Below, one piece after another: positions 18,024 through 27,171 of a stretch of 64,000 nt of DNA; position 1 is the stretch's first letter; every line of letters starts with the position of its first letter. Made by a program: the position numbers and the translations under genes. The DNA comes from Pseudomonas chlororaphis subsp. piscium (GTDB taxonomy: Bacteria > Pseudomonadota > Gammaproteobacteria > Pseudomonadales > Pseudomonadaceae). The notes under the pieces are model-generated. The model was not told the DNA's origin. It saw nothing but the letters and a program-made list of their open reading frames with translations, and did not search any database. The DNA is taken from assembly GCF_003850345.1 (NCBI RefSeq), contig NZ_CP027707.1, positions 868,001 to 932,000 on the forward strand, written 5' to 3'.

Positions 18024-19037
18024 TCACTTGCCGCGCTGCCGAAACTCCCCCGGCGTCATCCCCGTCCGCCCCTTGAACGTGCGGTGAAACGACCGCGGTT
18101 CGGTAAAGCCCAGGTAATAGGAAATGTCCTGGATCGGCAGGTCGCTGTGCAGCAGGTAATGCTCGGCCAGTTCCTGGCGCAGGTCGTCGAGGATCTGCTG
18201 GTAGGAGGTGCCGGCCTGCTGCAGTTGGCGTTGCATGGTGCGCGGCGACATCGCCAGCAGATCGGCCACCTGCTCCTTGCGCGGTAAACCCTCCTTGAGC
18301 AACTGGCGCAGGGCGTTTTTCACTTGCAGCGCCAGCGGAGCTTCCTCCAGCGACGCCATCAGGCTCATCGCGTGTTCTTCCAGGGTTCGCAGCAACTGGG
18401 CGTCGGCCTGGCGCAACGGCAGTTGCAGGTAACTCAGCGGCGCCAGCAAGGCCGAGCAGCTTTGTTCGAACAGCACCGGGCAAGCAAAAAACGCTTCGTA
18501 TTGTTCCAGCCTGGTGCCGGCCGGCAGCGGGTGTTCGAACCACACGGCGCTCGGTGAGAGCTGGGTGTCGGCGATCCAGCGGGCATAAAGCAGCCAGGAG
18601 GCGAGCACGTTTTCCACCAGCTGGCGGCGGGTGTCGGAGGTCGGCAGGCGGCAGTTCCAGATCAGGCGGACCTGCTCCTCGGCCATCTCGATGCGGCTCA
18701 CCCCCATGTCGCCCACCAGTTTCTCGAACGGCATGATCCGGCTCATGGCTTCGCCCAGGGTCGCGCAGTTCATGGTGATGTAGCCGAGCACGCTCCAGGA
18801 GTTGGGCAGCACGTAACGGGCGGCGTTGAGGCCGAACAGCGGGTCGCCGGAGTGCTGGCAGAAATACCCCAGCAGGCGTTCGTGGACCTCGACGGGCAGG
18901 CGCAGGCTGTTGTCGTTCAGTTGTTCGGCGGCAAGGCCCGCGGCGTGCAGCGCGGGGGCTGTGGGCAGGCCGAGGTGTTCGGCGTGGCGCAGGTATTTGA
19001 GCAGCGGTGGGACCGAGGTGTAACCAAGGGGCTGCAT
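18024..19037 (-). CDS. AraC-family regulator (Arabinose_bd / OruR-like)
   Basis: 337 residues. An N-terminal Arabinose_bd-type domain (GYITMNCATLGEAMSRIMPF) is followed by two C-terminal helix-turn-helix motifs (KEQVADLLAMSPRTMQRQLQ and IQDISYYLGFTEPRSFHRTF). This architecture matches OruR/ArgR-like regulators of catabolic genes in Pseudomonas. No adjacent target is obvious; the upstream region to 19296 contains no other gene. The family is certain, the regulon unknown. Confidence 0.85.
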   Translation of the reverse strand: MQPLGYTSVPPLLKYLRHAEHLGLPTAPALHAAGLAAEQLNDNSLRLPVEVHERLLGYFCQHSGDPLFGLNAARYVLPNSWSVLGYITMNCATLGEAMSRIMPFEKLVGDMGVSRIEMAEEQVRLIWNCRLPTSDTRRQLVENVLASWLLYARWIADTQLSPSAVWFEHPLPAGTRLEQYEAFFACPVLFEQSCSALLAPLSYLQLPLRQADAQLLRTLEEHAMSLMASLEEAPLALQVKNALRQLLKEGLPRKEQVADLLAMSPRTMQRQLQQAGTSYQQILDDLRQELAEHYLLHSDLPIQDISYYLGFTEPRSFHRTFKGRTGMTPGEFRQRGK

Positions 19038-19296
19038 GGTGGGGTTCCTGGCGGTGGGCGCGCTTTTTGAGGGTAAAGGTAATGGGCCGGGATCGTTGGT
19101 GCAACGCTAGCCTTGTTGGCGCGGCCGGTCGACGCTCGATTGCCCGCGGTGGCGTCCGTTTCTGCGCTCACAGGCGGTGATGGGTTCAAGACTGCCGGCC
19201 GATGGCCGATCTGTGAGGGGTGGGTATGTAGCAGGGATTGACCCACTTATGGGGGCTCGATGGCTCCCTTCATCCTTCAAGGAACGGAATTCAACG

Positions 19297-19854
19297 ATGA
19301 ATGCACCCATGGTGTGGCCGGAGGTTTTTCTCGGGGCTTTTGCTGCGATCAGCGAGCGCATGGCGCAGGTACTGGAACTGAGCGATTGCCGGGAGCACTG
19401 GATTCAGGCGGAACTCAGCCTGTATGCCTGGCAGCAGGGTTATCCGGATATCTGGACCAGCGGTAAGGCCGGAGGACGCACGAAAGTCGACCTGTACACG
19501 GAAGATCTCGACATGGCGGCCGAGGTGAAATGCCTGGGGGATGTGTCTTTTGCCAAGTGCCTGATGGGCAAGGGTATGGCCGAGACCCGATCCGTTCTTC
19601 GAGAGGATGGCGATGGGCGGCTCTGGTTTCCGCAGGTTGACCCGGATGAGTCCGTTGAGTGGTCGGTATTTGCGGACCTTCGCCGCTTGCAACGGATGGA
19701 GGTGGTTCGGAACAAGTTTCTTGTTCTGGTGATTGCCAAGGATTACGTGGCTGAGACGGAGATGGGGGAGGTGCTGCGGCGGCTTCGTTTGTCGGAAGAG
19801 GAGTGGTCCTTGGAGTTGCAGAACGCCACGGTGCGGATCTGGCGGATCGAGTAG
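19297..19854 (+). CDS. Hypothetical protein, 185 residues
   Basis: Not recognised. It starts MNAPMVWPEVF at an ATG preceded by AAGGAACG; longer in-frame starts upstream (from 19177) read through sequence that looks non-coding. Mixed charged sequence with no signal peptide or membrane segment. A central stretch (TKVDLYTEDLDMAAEVKCLG) resembles a restriction-endonuclease-like or PD-(D/E)XK-style pattern, D..EVK, but this is weak. Monocistronic, followed by a solitary REP. Confidence 0.6.
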   Translation: MNAPMVWPEVFLGAFAAISERMAQVLELSDCREHWIQAELSLYAWQQGYPDIWTSGKAGGRTKVDLYTEDLDMAAEVKCLGDVSFAKCLMGKGMAETRSVLREDGDGRLWFPQVDPDESVEWSVFADLRRLQRMEVVRNKFLVLVIAKDYVAETEMGEVLRRLRLSEEEWSLELQNATVRIWRIE

Positions 19855-19872
19855 CGCAGGTACAGCGTGCTT

Positions 19873-19901
19873 CTGTAGGAGCGAGGCTTGCCCGCGATAG
19901 C
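19873..19901. repeat. Solitary REP (GTAGGAGCGA class)
   Basis: One arm, GTAGGAGCGAGGCTTGC plus CCGCGAT, without an inverted partner. Confidence 0.7.
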
Positions 19902-19929
19902 GGTAGTTCTGGCGCTGCATTTTTTGGAT

Positions 19930-20240
19930 GGTGTACATATCCGTTCCTGCGGTAACGGCCACTTATGGTTTCGCCCTTACGGCGAGTCCCTTTTTACAAA
20001 CGCCTAAAAAGGAACCAAAAACGCTTGCCCCTGCGTACGGCCTTCGCTGCGCTCAGGTTTCCTCGCTCCGGCGTCCATCAGGGGGCATCGACTCCGGTCG
20101 GCTTCGCTTCGACCTCCATACGATGTCCTCGACTGCGTCGAGGGGCGCTGCGCGCCATCCCCCTGATGAACACCTCCACTCGGCCTCCCGATGGGGCGGG
20201 TAGATCAAAAGCCAAAGCCAAAGCCAAAGCCAAAGCCGGG
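19930..20240. repeat. Pseudomonas-type intergenic repeat block with a hexanucleotide array
   Basis: No gene is supported here, although several frames are open. The block contains many short inverted repeats (for example CTTCGCTGCG and TCGGCTTCGCTTCGA) and reads like a dispersed intergenic sequence I have seen in several Pseudomonas genomes. At 20208-20237 it ends in five perfect copies of AAAGCC. Confidence 0.5.
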
Positions 20241-20265
20241 TGCGACCTGCCGGTCGGCGCTGAGC

Positions 20266-20378
20266 CCTGTAGCCGCTGCCGAGCCTGCGAGGCTGCGATC
20301 GACCCCGAAGGGGGCGCAAGGTTTTGAGATCGCCGAAGGCCTTCGGCCTTATCGCAGCCTGCGGCAGCGGCTACAGGG
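20266..20378. repeat. REPIN (GTAGCCGCTGCC class)
   Basis: Arms GTAGCCGCTGCCGAGCC (near 20269) and GCCTGCGGCAGCGGCTAC (ending near 20375). This is the rightmost REP in the window. From here to 20617 no gene is seen. Confidence 0.85.
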
Positions 20379-20617
20379 ATCGTGTACATCAGCTCGTTTG
20401 GATGACGTGTTTTGTCGTGTAGGACGCTGTCTGAAAGTGAGGCGCGTCGCTTTCCTTTGTAAGGCTTTTCCGAGAAACTCCGGGCCGCTTGCGTCTGGGA
20501 AGGGCGCTGTCTAGCCTCGGGTTCGTCACTGGTTTTTCGGTGATCGGGTTTAGCAGCTCGCTTCCAAGTCACGCAGGTATCGCTGTCAGCTCAACCAACT
20601 TTTTTGGTTGTTGTCAT

Positions 20618-20733
20618 GGCGGCTGTGCGTGGGGCGCCCTCGGGTGCGCCGGGATTCTTGGACCGGTCTGCTAACCCGCGTACAGCTGCCACCCTCATTC
20701 GTTTAGCAGCGGTAGGTGGTGGCTCCATTCCAA
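20618..20733 (+). ncRNA. Structured 5' leader, copy 1 (pseudoknot element)
   Basis: Four helices can be drawn. A is 20618-20633 (GGCGGCTGTGCGTGGG) with 20675-20690 (CCCGCGTACAGCTGCC). B is a tetraloop hairpin GCGCC-CTCG-GGTGC (20634-20647). C is CCGG/CCGG (20649-20652 with 20663-20666). D is CTGCTAA (20668-20674) with TTAGCAG (20703-20709). D crosses A, giving a pseudoknot. Copies at 43801-43905 and 54273-54385 keep every helix while the bases change. It ends about 12 bases before the DUF3077 gene. I do not recognise it as a named RNA family. Confidence 0.7.
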
Positions 20734-20744
20734 GAGGATCCACC

Positions 20745-21149
20745 ATGAAAAAGCTCGTCCCCGATCCGCCCATGCTTTCGCCCAGTCGCGAACGGATCGT
20801 TCAGCTGGAAATCCCCAATCAAACCCTTCGTCAGGCGCTGGAAAGTCGTGTTGAGGGGGAGCCTTTGCATTGTGCTTTGCAGGAAACCGGCAGTGCTTCT
20901 TTCGGTTGTCGCGACGGTAACGGTCGGCCGTTGTTTGCGGTGCGTGCCGGGGTCAGTGCCGAGGAGGCGTTGTTGCATGTGTCGTTGTTGCTCAAGTGTG
21001 CCGAGGAGACGGCGGATGAGATCACCAGTGCCAGCGGCATCGAGCGTGGCTTGATCTGGTCGATGATCCATTCGGTGGAGATGGCGCGGGCGGTGGTGGA
21101 TGCGTTGCTGGATGGCGCGGGCCGGCAGGGGGTGTTGCGGGAGGGGTGA
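20745..21149 (+). CDS. DUF3077-like small protein
   Basis: 134 residues from MKKLVPDPPMLSPSRERI. The central part (LFAVRAGVSAEEALLHVSLL) followed by a long helical segment fits DUF3077 proteins of Pseudomonas as I know them. No signal peptide or membrane segment. ATG 20745 follows AGAGGATCCACC; longer in-frame starts would read through the structured leader and are rejected. The N-terminal K-x-x-P-D-P-P pattern recalls the DUF6124 protein at 43396, which has the same type of leader. Function unknown. Confidence 0.65.
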   Translation: MKKLVPDPPMLSPSRERIVQLEIPNQTLRQALESRVEGEPLHCALQETGSASFGCRDGNGRPLFAVRAGVSAEEALLHVSLLLKCAEETADEITSASGIERGLIWSMIHSVEMARAVVDALLDGAGRQGVLREG

Positions 21150-21218
21150 TTGCGCGGTGGTGATGGGGGCCCACTTCCTTGTGGGCGCCTCGTTTTTCCC
21201 GTGGTGGGAAGGCGAGGG

Positions 21219-23138
21219 TCAGACGCGGAAGTGGCTGACCATCATTTGCAGCTGGTTGCCCAGGCGGGCCAGTTCGACGCTGGAGGCGGCGGTTTCATCG
21301 CTGGCGGCGGCGGTCTGTTCCGAGACGTCGCGCACGTTGATGATGCTGCGGCTGATTTCCTCGGCCACGGCGCTCTGTTCTTCGGCAGCGGCGGCGATCT
21401 GCTGGTTCATCGACTGGATGTTCGACACCGTGCGGGTGATGTTCTCCAGGGAGGCACCGGCCTTGCGGGTCAGGTCGACGCTGCTGTCGGTCAGGCTGCG
21501 GCTGTTGTTCATCACCAGGGCCACTTGCTGGGTGCCGTTCTGCAGGCCGGCCACCAGGCCTTCGATTTCCTCGGTGGATTTCTGTGTGCGTTGCGCCAGG
21601 GCGCGGACTTCGTCGGCGACCACGGCGAAACCACGACCGGCTTCACCGGCGCGGGCGGCTTCGATGGCGGCGTTCAGGGCCAGCAGGTTGGTCTGTTCGG
21701 CCACGGCCTTGATCACGTCCATGACGCTGCCGATCTTCTGGCTTTCCTGTTGCAGCACGGTCATGGCGTCGGTGGAGCGCACCACTTCGCTGGCCAGGCG
21801 TTCGATCTGGGCGATGGCTTCGGCCACCACCTTGTCGCCTTCGCGGGCTTCGCCGTCGGCGGCGGAGGCGGCTTGCGAGGCTTCTTCGGCGTTGCGCGCG
21901 ACTTCCTGCACGGTGGCGGTCATCTCGTGCATGGCGGTGGCCACCTGGTCGGTCTCGATCTTCTGGCTGTTGACCCCGGCGCTGGTTTCTTCGGTCACCG
22001 CCGACAGTTCTTCGGCGGCGCTGGCGATCTGGGTCACGCCGTCGCGGATGCCACCGATCAGTTCGCGCAGGGTCACGCCCATGCGGCCGATGCCTTGTTG
22101 CAGCACGCCGAGCTCGTCGCGGCGGGTGACGCGCACGTCCTGGGTCAGGTCGCCGGAAGCGATGCGCTCGACCACGGTCATGGTTTCACGCAGTGGACGG
22201 GTGATCTGGCGGGTGATGATCACCGCGGCCAGGATGCCCACCAGCAGCGCCAGCAGGGTACTGATCATTTGCAGGCTGCGGGCCTGGACGCTTTCTTCGT
22301 CGCGGCGGTCGAGCTGGAACTGGTACAGCTCTTCGCTCTGGCTGACGATCAGGGCGCCTTGTTCGGTCATTTCCTTGCGCGCCTGGCCGGCTTCGCCGAC
22401 GGCGGTCTTGAAGGTCAGCAGGGAGGTGCGGTAGTCGCTCAGGGCGGCTTTCAGCTGACGCAGGGCATCGCCCTGGGTGCTGCTGAAATGGCTGTCCAGC
22501 GGGCCCAGTGCGGCAATCGCGGCGTCCATTTGCGCGACGGCGTTGCGTTCGGCGTCCAGGGTGCTGTTGTAGATGTATTCACGGGCTTCGAAGCGCGCCA
22601 GCAGGAACTCTTCGCGGGCCTTGGTAATGGCCCGGAACTGCTCGAAGCGCTGGTCGCTCAGGGGCATCTGCTGCACGTGCGTGGTGATGGTGTCGATCAG
22701 GTTGCGCGCCGCTTCGGAGTTGCCGTTCATGGTCTGGCGGGCGGCATTGGCGTTGCGGTAGGCGTTGCGCATCTTGTTCAGGGACGCCTGGTAGGCGCTG
22801 ATGGTGGCGCCCTGTTCCTTGAGCAGCTTGACGTTGGCCGGGTTCTTGAAGCTGTTCTGCAGCTTCTGCTGCTGGGCCGAGAAGTCGTCCAGGGTGGTCT
22901 GCACATTCTGCGCGGCGGTTTCGTCGCCGTTGGTCAGCATGTATTGCAGGCGGGTCACGCGCAGCTTGGTCAGCCCGGCGTTCAATTGGGTGATGTCGCT
23001 CATCCAGTTGCTGCGGTCGATCAGACCGCCCAGGCTGGTCCAGCCCGTGATGGCGAGGATGGTAGTCAGGGCCAGGACCAGGCCGAAGCCCAGGCCTAAC
23101 TTGAGATTGACGCTGATGTTGCCGAACCAGCTATTCAT
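21219..23138 (-). CDS. Methyl-accepting chemotaxis protein, McpS-like (HBM sensor)
   Basis: 639 residues, the length of McpS of P. putida. It has a first membrane segment (residues ~13-33), a ~250-residue all-helical periplasmic domain with the HBM helical-bimodular look ([21 protein letters not shown]), a second membrane segment ([20 protein letters not shown]), HAMP, and the signalling hairpin tip ([20 protein letters not shown]). HBM receptors of this type sense TCA-cycle acids; the ligand here is inferred. The start [13 protein letters not shown] is preferred over one 24 codons upstream. The 358 bp between its start and 23497 hold no gene. Confidence 0.85.
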   Translation of the reverse strand: MNSWFGNISVNLKLGLGFGLVLALTTILAITGWTSLGGLIDRSNWMSDITQLNAGLTKLRVTRLQYMLTNGDETAAQNVQTTLDDFSAQQQKLQNSFKNPANVKLLKEQGATISAYQASLNKMRNAYRNANAARQTMNGNSEAARNLIDTITTHVQQMPLSDQRFEQFRAITKAREEFLLARFEAREYIYNSTLDAERNAVAQMDAAIAALGPLDSHFSSTQGDALRQLKAALSDYRTSLLTFKTAVGEAGQARKEMTEQGALIVSQSEELYQFQLDRRDEESVQARSLQMISTLLALLVGILAAVIITRQITRPLRETMTVVERIASGDLTQDVRVTRRDELGVLQQGIGRMGVTLRELIGGIRDGVTQIASAAEELSAVTEETSAGVNSQKIETDQVATAMHEMTATVQEVARNAEEASQAASAADGEAREGDKVVAEAIAQIERLASEVVRSTDAMTVLQQESQKIGSVMDVIKAVAEQTNLLALNAAIEAARAGEAGRGFAVVADEVRALAQRTQKSTEEIEGLVAGLQNGTQQVALVMNNSRSLTDSSVDLTRKAGASLENITRTVSNIQSMNQQIAAAAEEQSAVAEEISRSIINVRDVSEQTAAASDETAASSVELARLGNQLQMMVSHFRV

Positions 23139-23496
23139 GCAATTCCTCCAGGAACGTTGTGCTTCTTGATCGTGTATCGCTGGAAGATTGTTGTTATTGG
23201 TGGCCAGCAAGGATTTGTTCGCAGGTGTGTATCGGCGGCAAGGGCAATAGCTGAAACGATTTCATCGGATTAGTTTTGTGCACCATTTTGGGGCTTTCCA
23301 AGGGCCTGATTTCCCTACGGAAACCGCCTGGCCGATTGAGATTTTTTTCACATCCGTTTCACTGGGCGGCCACGCCTCACTGCCTAAAGTCCGACCCTCG
23401 ATCGGGTGCCACGCACTCGATTTGTCATGAGCGGCGGTTAGCTTCTGCTGCGCTGCTCAACTCAATGTCTGGTGGTCATATAGGGGCGGCTCGCAC

Positions 23497-24177
23497 GTGA
23501 CGTCAGGACTCAGTCTTCCGGTGGCAAAACCTGCGCTTGTCGCAAGCCGTTTTGCCCGTTATCGCAATACCCTGGTGATAAGCCTGGTGGCCTTGCTGGT
23601 GCTGCCGCTGGTGTTCTTTCTGCTCAAGCCCGCGGCGGTGCCGGACCTGGCCCACGGCAACCTGGCCGGGGCCAAGGCGCTGAGCGCGGCCTGGGCCAAG
23701 GGCCAGATGATTGTGCTGATTCGTCACGTCGAGCGCTGCGACCATTCCAACGCCGCCTGCCTGAACGTGCCCGATGGCATCACCGACCGTGCCCGTGATG
23801 TGGCGGTGGGTGTTGGCGCGCAGTTCGAGCACCTGGGGCTGGACAAGGCCGACATCTATCACAGCCCGCTGACCCGCGCGGTGCAGACCTCGGGCTATAT
23901 GTTCAGCAAGGCCGGCAGTGGCGAAGACTGGCTGATCAACTGCAAACGCAGCATGTTGCGCGATGCCCTGGCGCACAAAGTGGCCGGGCGCAACCTGGTG
24001 CTGGTGACCCACAGCGAATGCATGGCCGCGCTGGAGAAGGCGCTGAAGCTGCCGTCTTCGACCCTGGGCTATGGCGCCTCGTTGTTCGTCTCCACCGATA
24101 CCCCAGGCGGGCGTCCGCACATGCTCGGCTTCATCGAAGCCAGCGACTGGCGCTCCGTTGCCTTCAATCGTCCCTGA
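23497..24177 (+). CDS. Membrane-anchored histidine phosphatase (Ais/PmrG-like)
   Basis: 226 residues from a GTG. An N-terminal membrane anchor (TLVISLVALLVLPLVFFLL) precedes a histidine-phosphatase domain. The catalytic RH motif reads MIVLIRHVERCDHS, and the later His lies in LVLVTHSECMAAL. The RHxERCD form matches lipopolysaccharide core heptose phosphatases (Ais/PmrG) better than phosphoglycerate mutases. It is followed after 25 bp by a PAP2-family gene, suggesting joint removal of envelope phosphates. The start codon is uncertain. Confidence 0.75.
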   Translation: MTSGLSLPVAKPALVASRFARYRNTLVISLVALLVLPLVFFLLKPAAVPDLAHGNLAGAKALSAAWAKGQMIVLIRHVERCDHSNAACLNVPDGITDRARDVAVGVGAQFEHLGLDKADIYHSPLTRAVQTSGYMFSKAGSGEDWLINCKRSMLRDALAHKVAGRNLVLVTHSECMAALEKALKLPSSTLGYGASLFVSTDTPGGRPHMLGFIEASDWRSVAFNRP

Positions 24178-24202
24178 CCGTCCCTTGCCCGAGACCCTGA
24201 CT

Positions 24203-25045
24203 ATGCAGGCGCTTTCCCGTTCCCGCTTTTACCTGTGGAACCTTGGCCTCCCGCTGCTGTGCGCGGCGCTGGTGTTCCTGATGTTCGACATGACCAAGAT
24301 CGACATCGCCTTCAGCGACCTGTTCTACGACCCGGTGAGCCAGACCTTCCCGCTGGATCACTCCCATCTGTTCGAGAAGATCACCCACAAATGGGCGCGG
24401 ATCATTCCCAACTGGACCGCTGAACTGGCGCTCATCGGGCTGCTGCTGTCATTCGTCTGGCCGCTGTTCAAGGGCGCACGGTTCGGCCGCGGCAAGGCTT
24501 TGCTGGAGAAGATCCGGGTAGCGCCGGTGCTGCGTTTTACCGCGCGCCATCGCCGGGACTTTTTGTTCGTGGTGGTGGCCTTCGCCCTGTGCACCGGGGC
24601 GATTCACTACCTCAAGGGCCACACCAGCGTGTACTGCCCGGTGGAAACCACCCAGTACGCGGGCAAGATCGAGCACAAGGAGTGGTACCAGAACTTCGAG
24701 CTGTTGAAGACCGCCGGTGACGGCCGCTGCTGGCCGGGTGGCCATGCCTCCGGCGGTTTCACCATGCTGGCGCTGTATTTCGTGGCCCGGCGTTATCGCT
24801 GGCGCCATTCCAAGGCGCTGCTGCACGGCTCGCTGCTGCTGGGCTTCGTCTATGGCACCACCCGGGTGCTGCAGGGCTGGCACTACATGTCCCATACCTT
24901 CTGGGCGGGCATCGTGGTATGGCTGACCTGCCTGCTGGTCGCGCTGCTGTTCTATGGCCGCGCGCGCCTGGAACAGCCGGTGCTGGCACGCACCGAACCG
25001 GGGCCCAACCCGTCCGCAGCGCTAACCGCAGCGGCGGACCGCTAA
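24203..25045 (+). CDS. PAP2-family membrane phosphatase
   Basis: 280 residues with about six membrane segments. The acid-phosphatase motifs are visible: KGHTSVYCP region (KxxxxxxRP-like, degenerate), CWPGGHASGGFTML (PSGH-like), and TTRVLQGWHYMSHTFWAGIV (SRxxxxxHxxxD-like). The last metal/acid position is altered (H followed by W-A rather than D). Such lipid phosphatases act on lipid A, undecaprenyl or phosphatidyl phosphates in the inner membrane. It starts at ATG 24203, 25 bp after the histidine phosphatase, with which it is probably co-transcribed. Confidence 0.8.
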   Translation: MQALSRSRFYLWNLGLPLLCAALVFLMFDMTKIDIAFSDLFYDPVSQTFPLDHSHLFEKITHKWARIIPNWTAELALIGLLLSFVWPLFKGARFGRGKALLEKIRVAPVLRFTARHRRDFLFVVVAFALCTGAIHYLKGHTSVYCPVETTQYAGKIEHKEWYQNFELLKTAGDGRCWPGGHASGGFTMLALYFVARRYRWRHSKALLHGSLLLGFVYGTTRVLQGWHYMSHTFWAGIVVWLTCLLVALLFYGRARLEQPVLARTEPGPNPSAALTAAADR

Positions 25046-25207
25046 CGTTGCGTCAGTAGCTGACCCAATCGTCGTTGCCAGGTGCCTGGCGGGAGAGGGC
25101 CAAAGGGCAATTTTTGGCGCTTGTCGGTGTTTTTTTGCTGATCAGAACTGTTAGGGTGCGCGCCCCGGAGAAAAGAGTTCCCGGGTTCCTGGTTTATGGA
25201 GTCATGC

Positions 25208-25543
25208 ATGAAACACTTGAGCAAAATCGCCGCCTCCGCGCTGGTTGTCCTGGCCCTGGCTGGCTGCACCGGCACCGCGATGAAAACTCAGCAACTTGAT
25301 AGTAGCCAGTACACTGTGGTCGGTCACAGCGAAGCAACGGCTACCGGCATCATGCTGTTCGGGGTCATTCCAATCCGGCAGAACAACCGCTTCGTCCGCG
25401 CCCAGACCGCGGCCATCCAGGCCAAGGGCGGTGACGCAATGATCAACACCCAGATCCAGGAAAACTGGTTCTGGGCCTGGGTACTGAGCGGTTACACCAC
25501 CAAGGTCTCCGGCGATGTGGTCAAGCTGAAAACCGTTCAGTGA
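25208..25543 (+). CDS. Small lipoprotein, function unknown
   Basis: 111 residues. A signal peptide ends in the lipobox LALAGC (MKHLSKIAASALVVLALAGC), so Cys20 should be lipidated. The mature part is short, with glycine-rich turns (GIMLFGVIPIRQNNRFVRAQ) resembling small Pseudomonas lipoproteins of unknown function. ATG 25208 is chosen over an in-frame GTG-region start four codons upstream because it gives a canonical signal. A strong terminator follows. Confidence 0.8.
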   Translation: MKHLSKIAASALVVLALAGCTGTAMKTQQLDSSQYTVVGHSEATATGIMLFGVIPIRQNNRFVRAQTAAIQAKGGDAMINTQIQENWFWAWVLSGYTTKVSGDVVKLKTVQ

Positions 25544-25581
25544 GCCATGGCGCCGCCAGCGCGAAAGCCTGGTGACGAGAT

Positions 25582-25612
25582 AAAAAAAGGCACCCATGAG
25601 GGTGCCTTTTTT
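25582..25612. terminator. Bidirectional Rho-independent terminator
   Basis: Stem AAAGGCACCC / GGGTGCCTTT around CATGA or similar, with A runs on the left and T runs on the right. It serves the lipoprotein gene (+) and the convergent ArnT-like gene (-). Confidence 0.9.
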
Positions 25613-25632
25613 ATGGGTGCTCACTGTGCCGG

Positions 25633-27087
25633 TCATTGGCTGACAAAGTAGTAGGCCTGGCGACTGACCGTGACCTTCTTCAGTACCTTGAGCGGTGGCG
25701 TGGGGTCTTCCTGCAGGGCCATGACCGCCACGTTGTTCGGCGAGGCGCTGAGGTATTCCTGCAACTGGGCTTCGGTCTGCACGTCCTTGAGCAGGCTCTG
25801 GGTGTAGAACACGCTGGCGCCGCCCGCGCGCTCGTTGGCCTGATACAGCGCCACCTGCTGGCCGGCGGCCTGCAGCGTCTGAATCTCGGTGATCAGCGGC
25901 ACGAAGGACAGCTGGCGATCGGCGCGCGGCGCGACCCATTGCGCGGCCGCCAGGTAGCTGCCCACCACCAGTGTCAGCACGCCAATGGCCAGGCCCCGCC
26001 GCTGACGCCCCACAACACCCAAGAAACCCTCACCGGCGGCGCGCAGGCGCAGGCGCTCGTACAGCACCGCCGCGTATTCGGCCGCCAGCACCGCCGCGGC
26101 CGGGGTCAGCGACATCAGGTACACGGTGCGTTTGCTCGACGCCAGGCACAGCAGGGTGAACTGGGCCACCAGCCACAGGCTGAAAAACAGCAGGTAGCGG
26201 TTTTTCACCAGGCTTTTGCGAAAGTGCCACAGGCCCAGGTAGACCAGGATGTTCCACGGCAGGAAGGCTTGCGGCAGTTTGGCCAGGTAGTAATAGAAGG
26301 GTTCGTAATGCCCGGCCTCTTCAAAGGAACCATCGAACCGCCCGACGCTGTTGGTCCACAGCACTTCGCCCAGGGCCTGCAGGCCGCCACGCTGGTACAA
26401 CAGGTAGAGCCAGATCAGCAGCGGTACCAGGCCGAGGAGGGTGAGCAGGCCGGGCTTGAGCCAGTGGCCGAGGGCGAAGCGCTTTTCGATCAGGCTGTCG
26501 GCCAGCAGGTAGGCGAAGATCACCACGCCCGGCATCGCCAGGCCCAGCACGCCCTTGCTCAGGGTGGCGATGGCGATGCCGAGGGCGAACAGCAGCCAGC
26601 TCAGGGTGGCCGGCTGCTGTTCGGCCTGGCGCTGTTGCGTCTGGAAAAACGCCAGCAGCGCCAGGGTCACGCCAAGGCTGAGCAGGGCGTCTTCACCGAC
26701 CCCGCGCACGTTACTCCAGTAACTGGCCATGGTCGCCAGCATGGCGCCGGCCACCCAGGCCACCACTTTCGGGCGGCCAAAGCGACGCAGCATGGCGTAC
26801 AGCAGCAGCACGCTGAACAGCCCGGCAAAGGCCGATGCCAGGCGCACCGCCCACGGCGTGCCACCGAATACCCGGATGGCGCTGGCGTCGAGCCACAGGC
26901 TCAGTGGCGGTTTTTCCAGGAAGGGCTGGCCGAACAGGCGCGGCGTCACCCAGTCATTGTCCAGGTGCATCTGCATGGCGATCCCGGCCACCCGGGCTTC
27001 GGTGGAGCCTTGCAACTGGTGGTTGCCCAGGGCGAAGAAGAACAGCAGAGCGGCAAGCAGAAGCAACAGCGGGGCGGGGCGTGACAT
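25633..27087 (-). CDS. ArnT/PMT-family (GT39/GT83-like) glycosyltransferase
   Basis: 484 residues with about ten membrane segments, starting MSRPAPLLLLLAALL. The catalytic first periplasmic loop carries the acidic motif GNHQLQGSTEARVAGIAMQM with the TEAR signature typical of ArnT-type transferases, then PFLEKPPLSLWL. These enzymes move a sugar from a polyprenyl phosphate onto lipid A or another envelope acceptor. The real substrate is unknown. It lies near phosphatases that could act on the same envelope lipids. Confidence 0.8.
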   Translation of the reverse strand: MSRPAPLLLLLAALLFFFALGNHQLQGSTEARVAGIAMQMHLDNDWVTPRLFGQPFLEKPPLSLWLDASAIRVFGGTPWAVRLASAFAGLFSVLLLYAMLRRFGRPKVVAWVAGAMLATMASYWSNVRGVGEDALLSLGVTLALLAFFQTQQRQAEQQPATLSWLLFALGIAIATLSKGVLGLAMPGVVIFAYLLADSLIEKRFALGHWLKPGLLTLLGLVPLLIWLYLLYQRGGLQALGEVLWTNSVGRFDGSFEEAGHYEPFYYYLAKLPQAFLPWNILVYLGLWHFRKSLVKNRYLLFFSLWLVAQFTLLCLASSKRTVYLMSLTPAAAVLAAEYAAVLYERLRLRAAGEGFLGVVGRQRRGLAIGVLTLVVGSYLAAAQWVAPRADRQLSFVPLITEIQTLQAAGQQVALYQANERAGGASVFYTQSLLKDVQTEAQLQEYLSASPNNVAVMALQEDPTPPLKVLKKVTVSRQAYYFVSQ

Positions 27088-27171
27088 GGGCTGAGAGCTA
27101 CCGGTGGGGAAAAAGAGGCCGAGCAAGAGGCGGGCATGAAAAAAGTATACGGGGTGGTTTCTTAACAAATC

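Noticed and set aside
20208..20237. AAAGCC tandem repeat considered as a CRISPR-like or functional array
   Set aside because: Only a 6-bp unit in five perfect copies with no spacers; a simple-sequence repeat.
20604..20744. 47-codon extension of the DUF3077-like gene through the leader
   Set aside because: The sequence is a conserved structured element also present at two other loci in other frames, so it is not coding.
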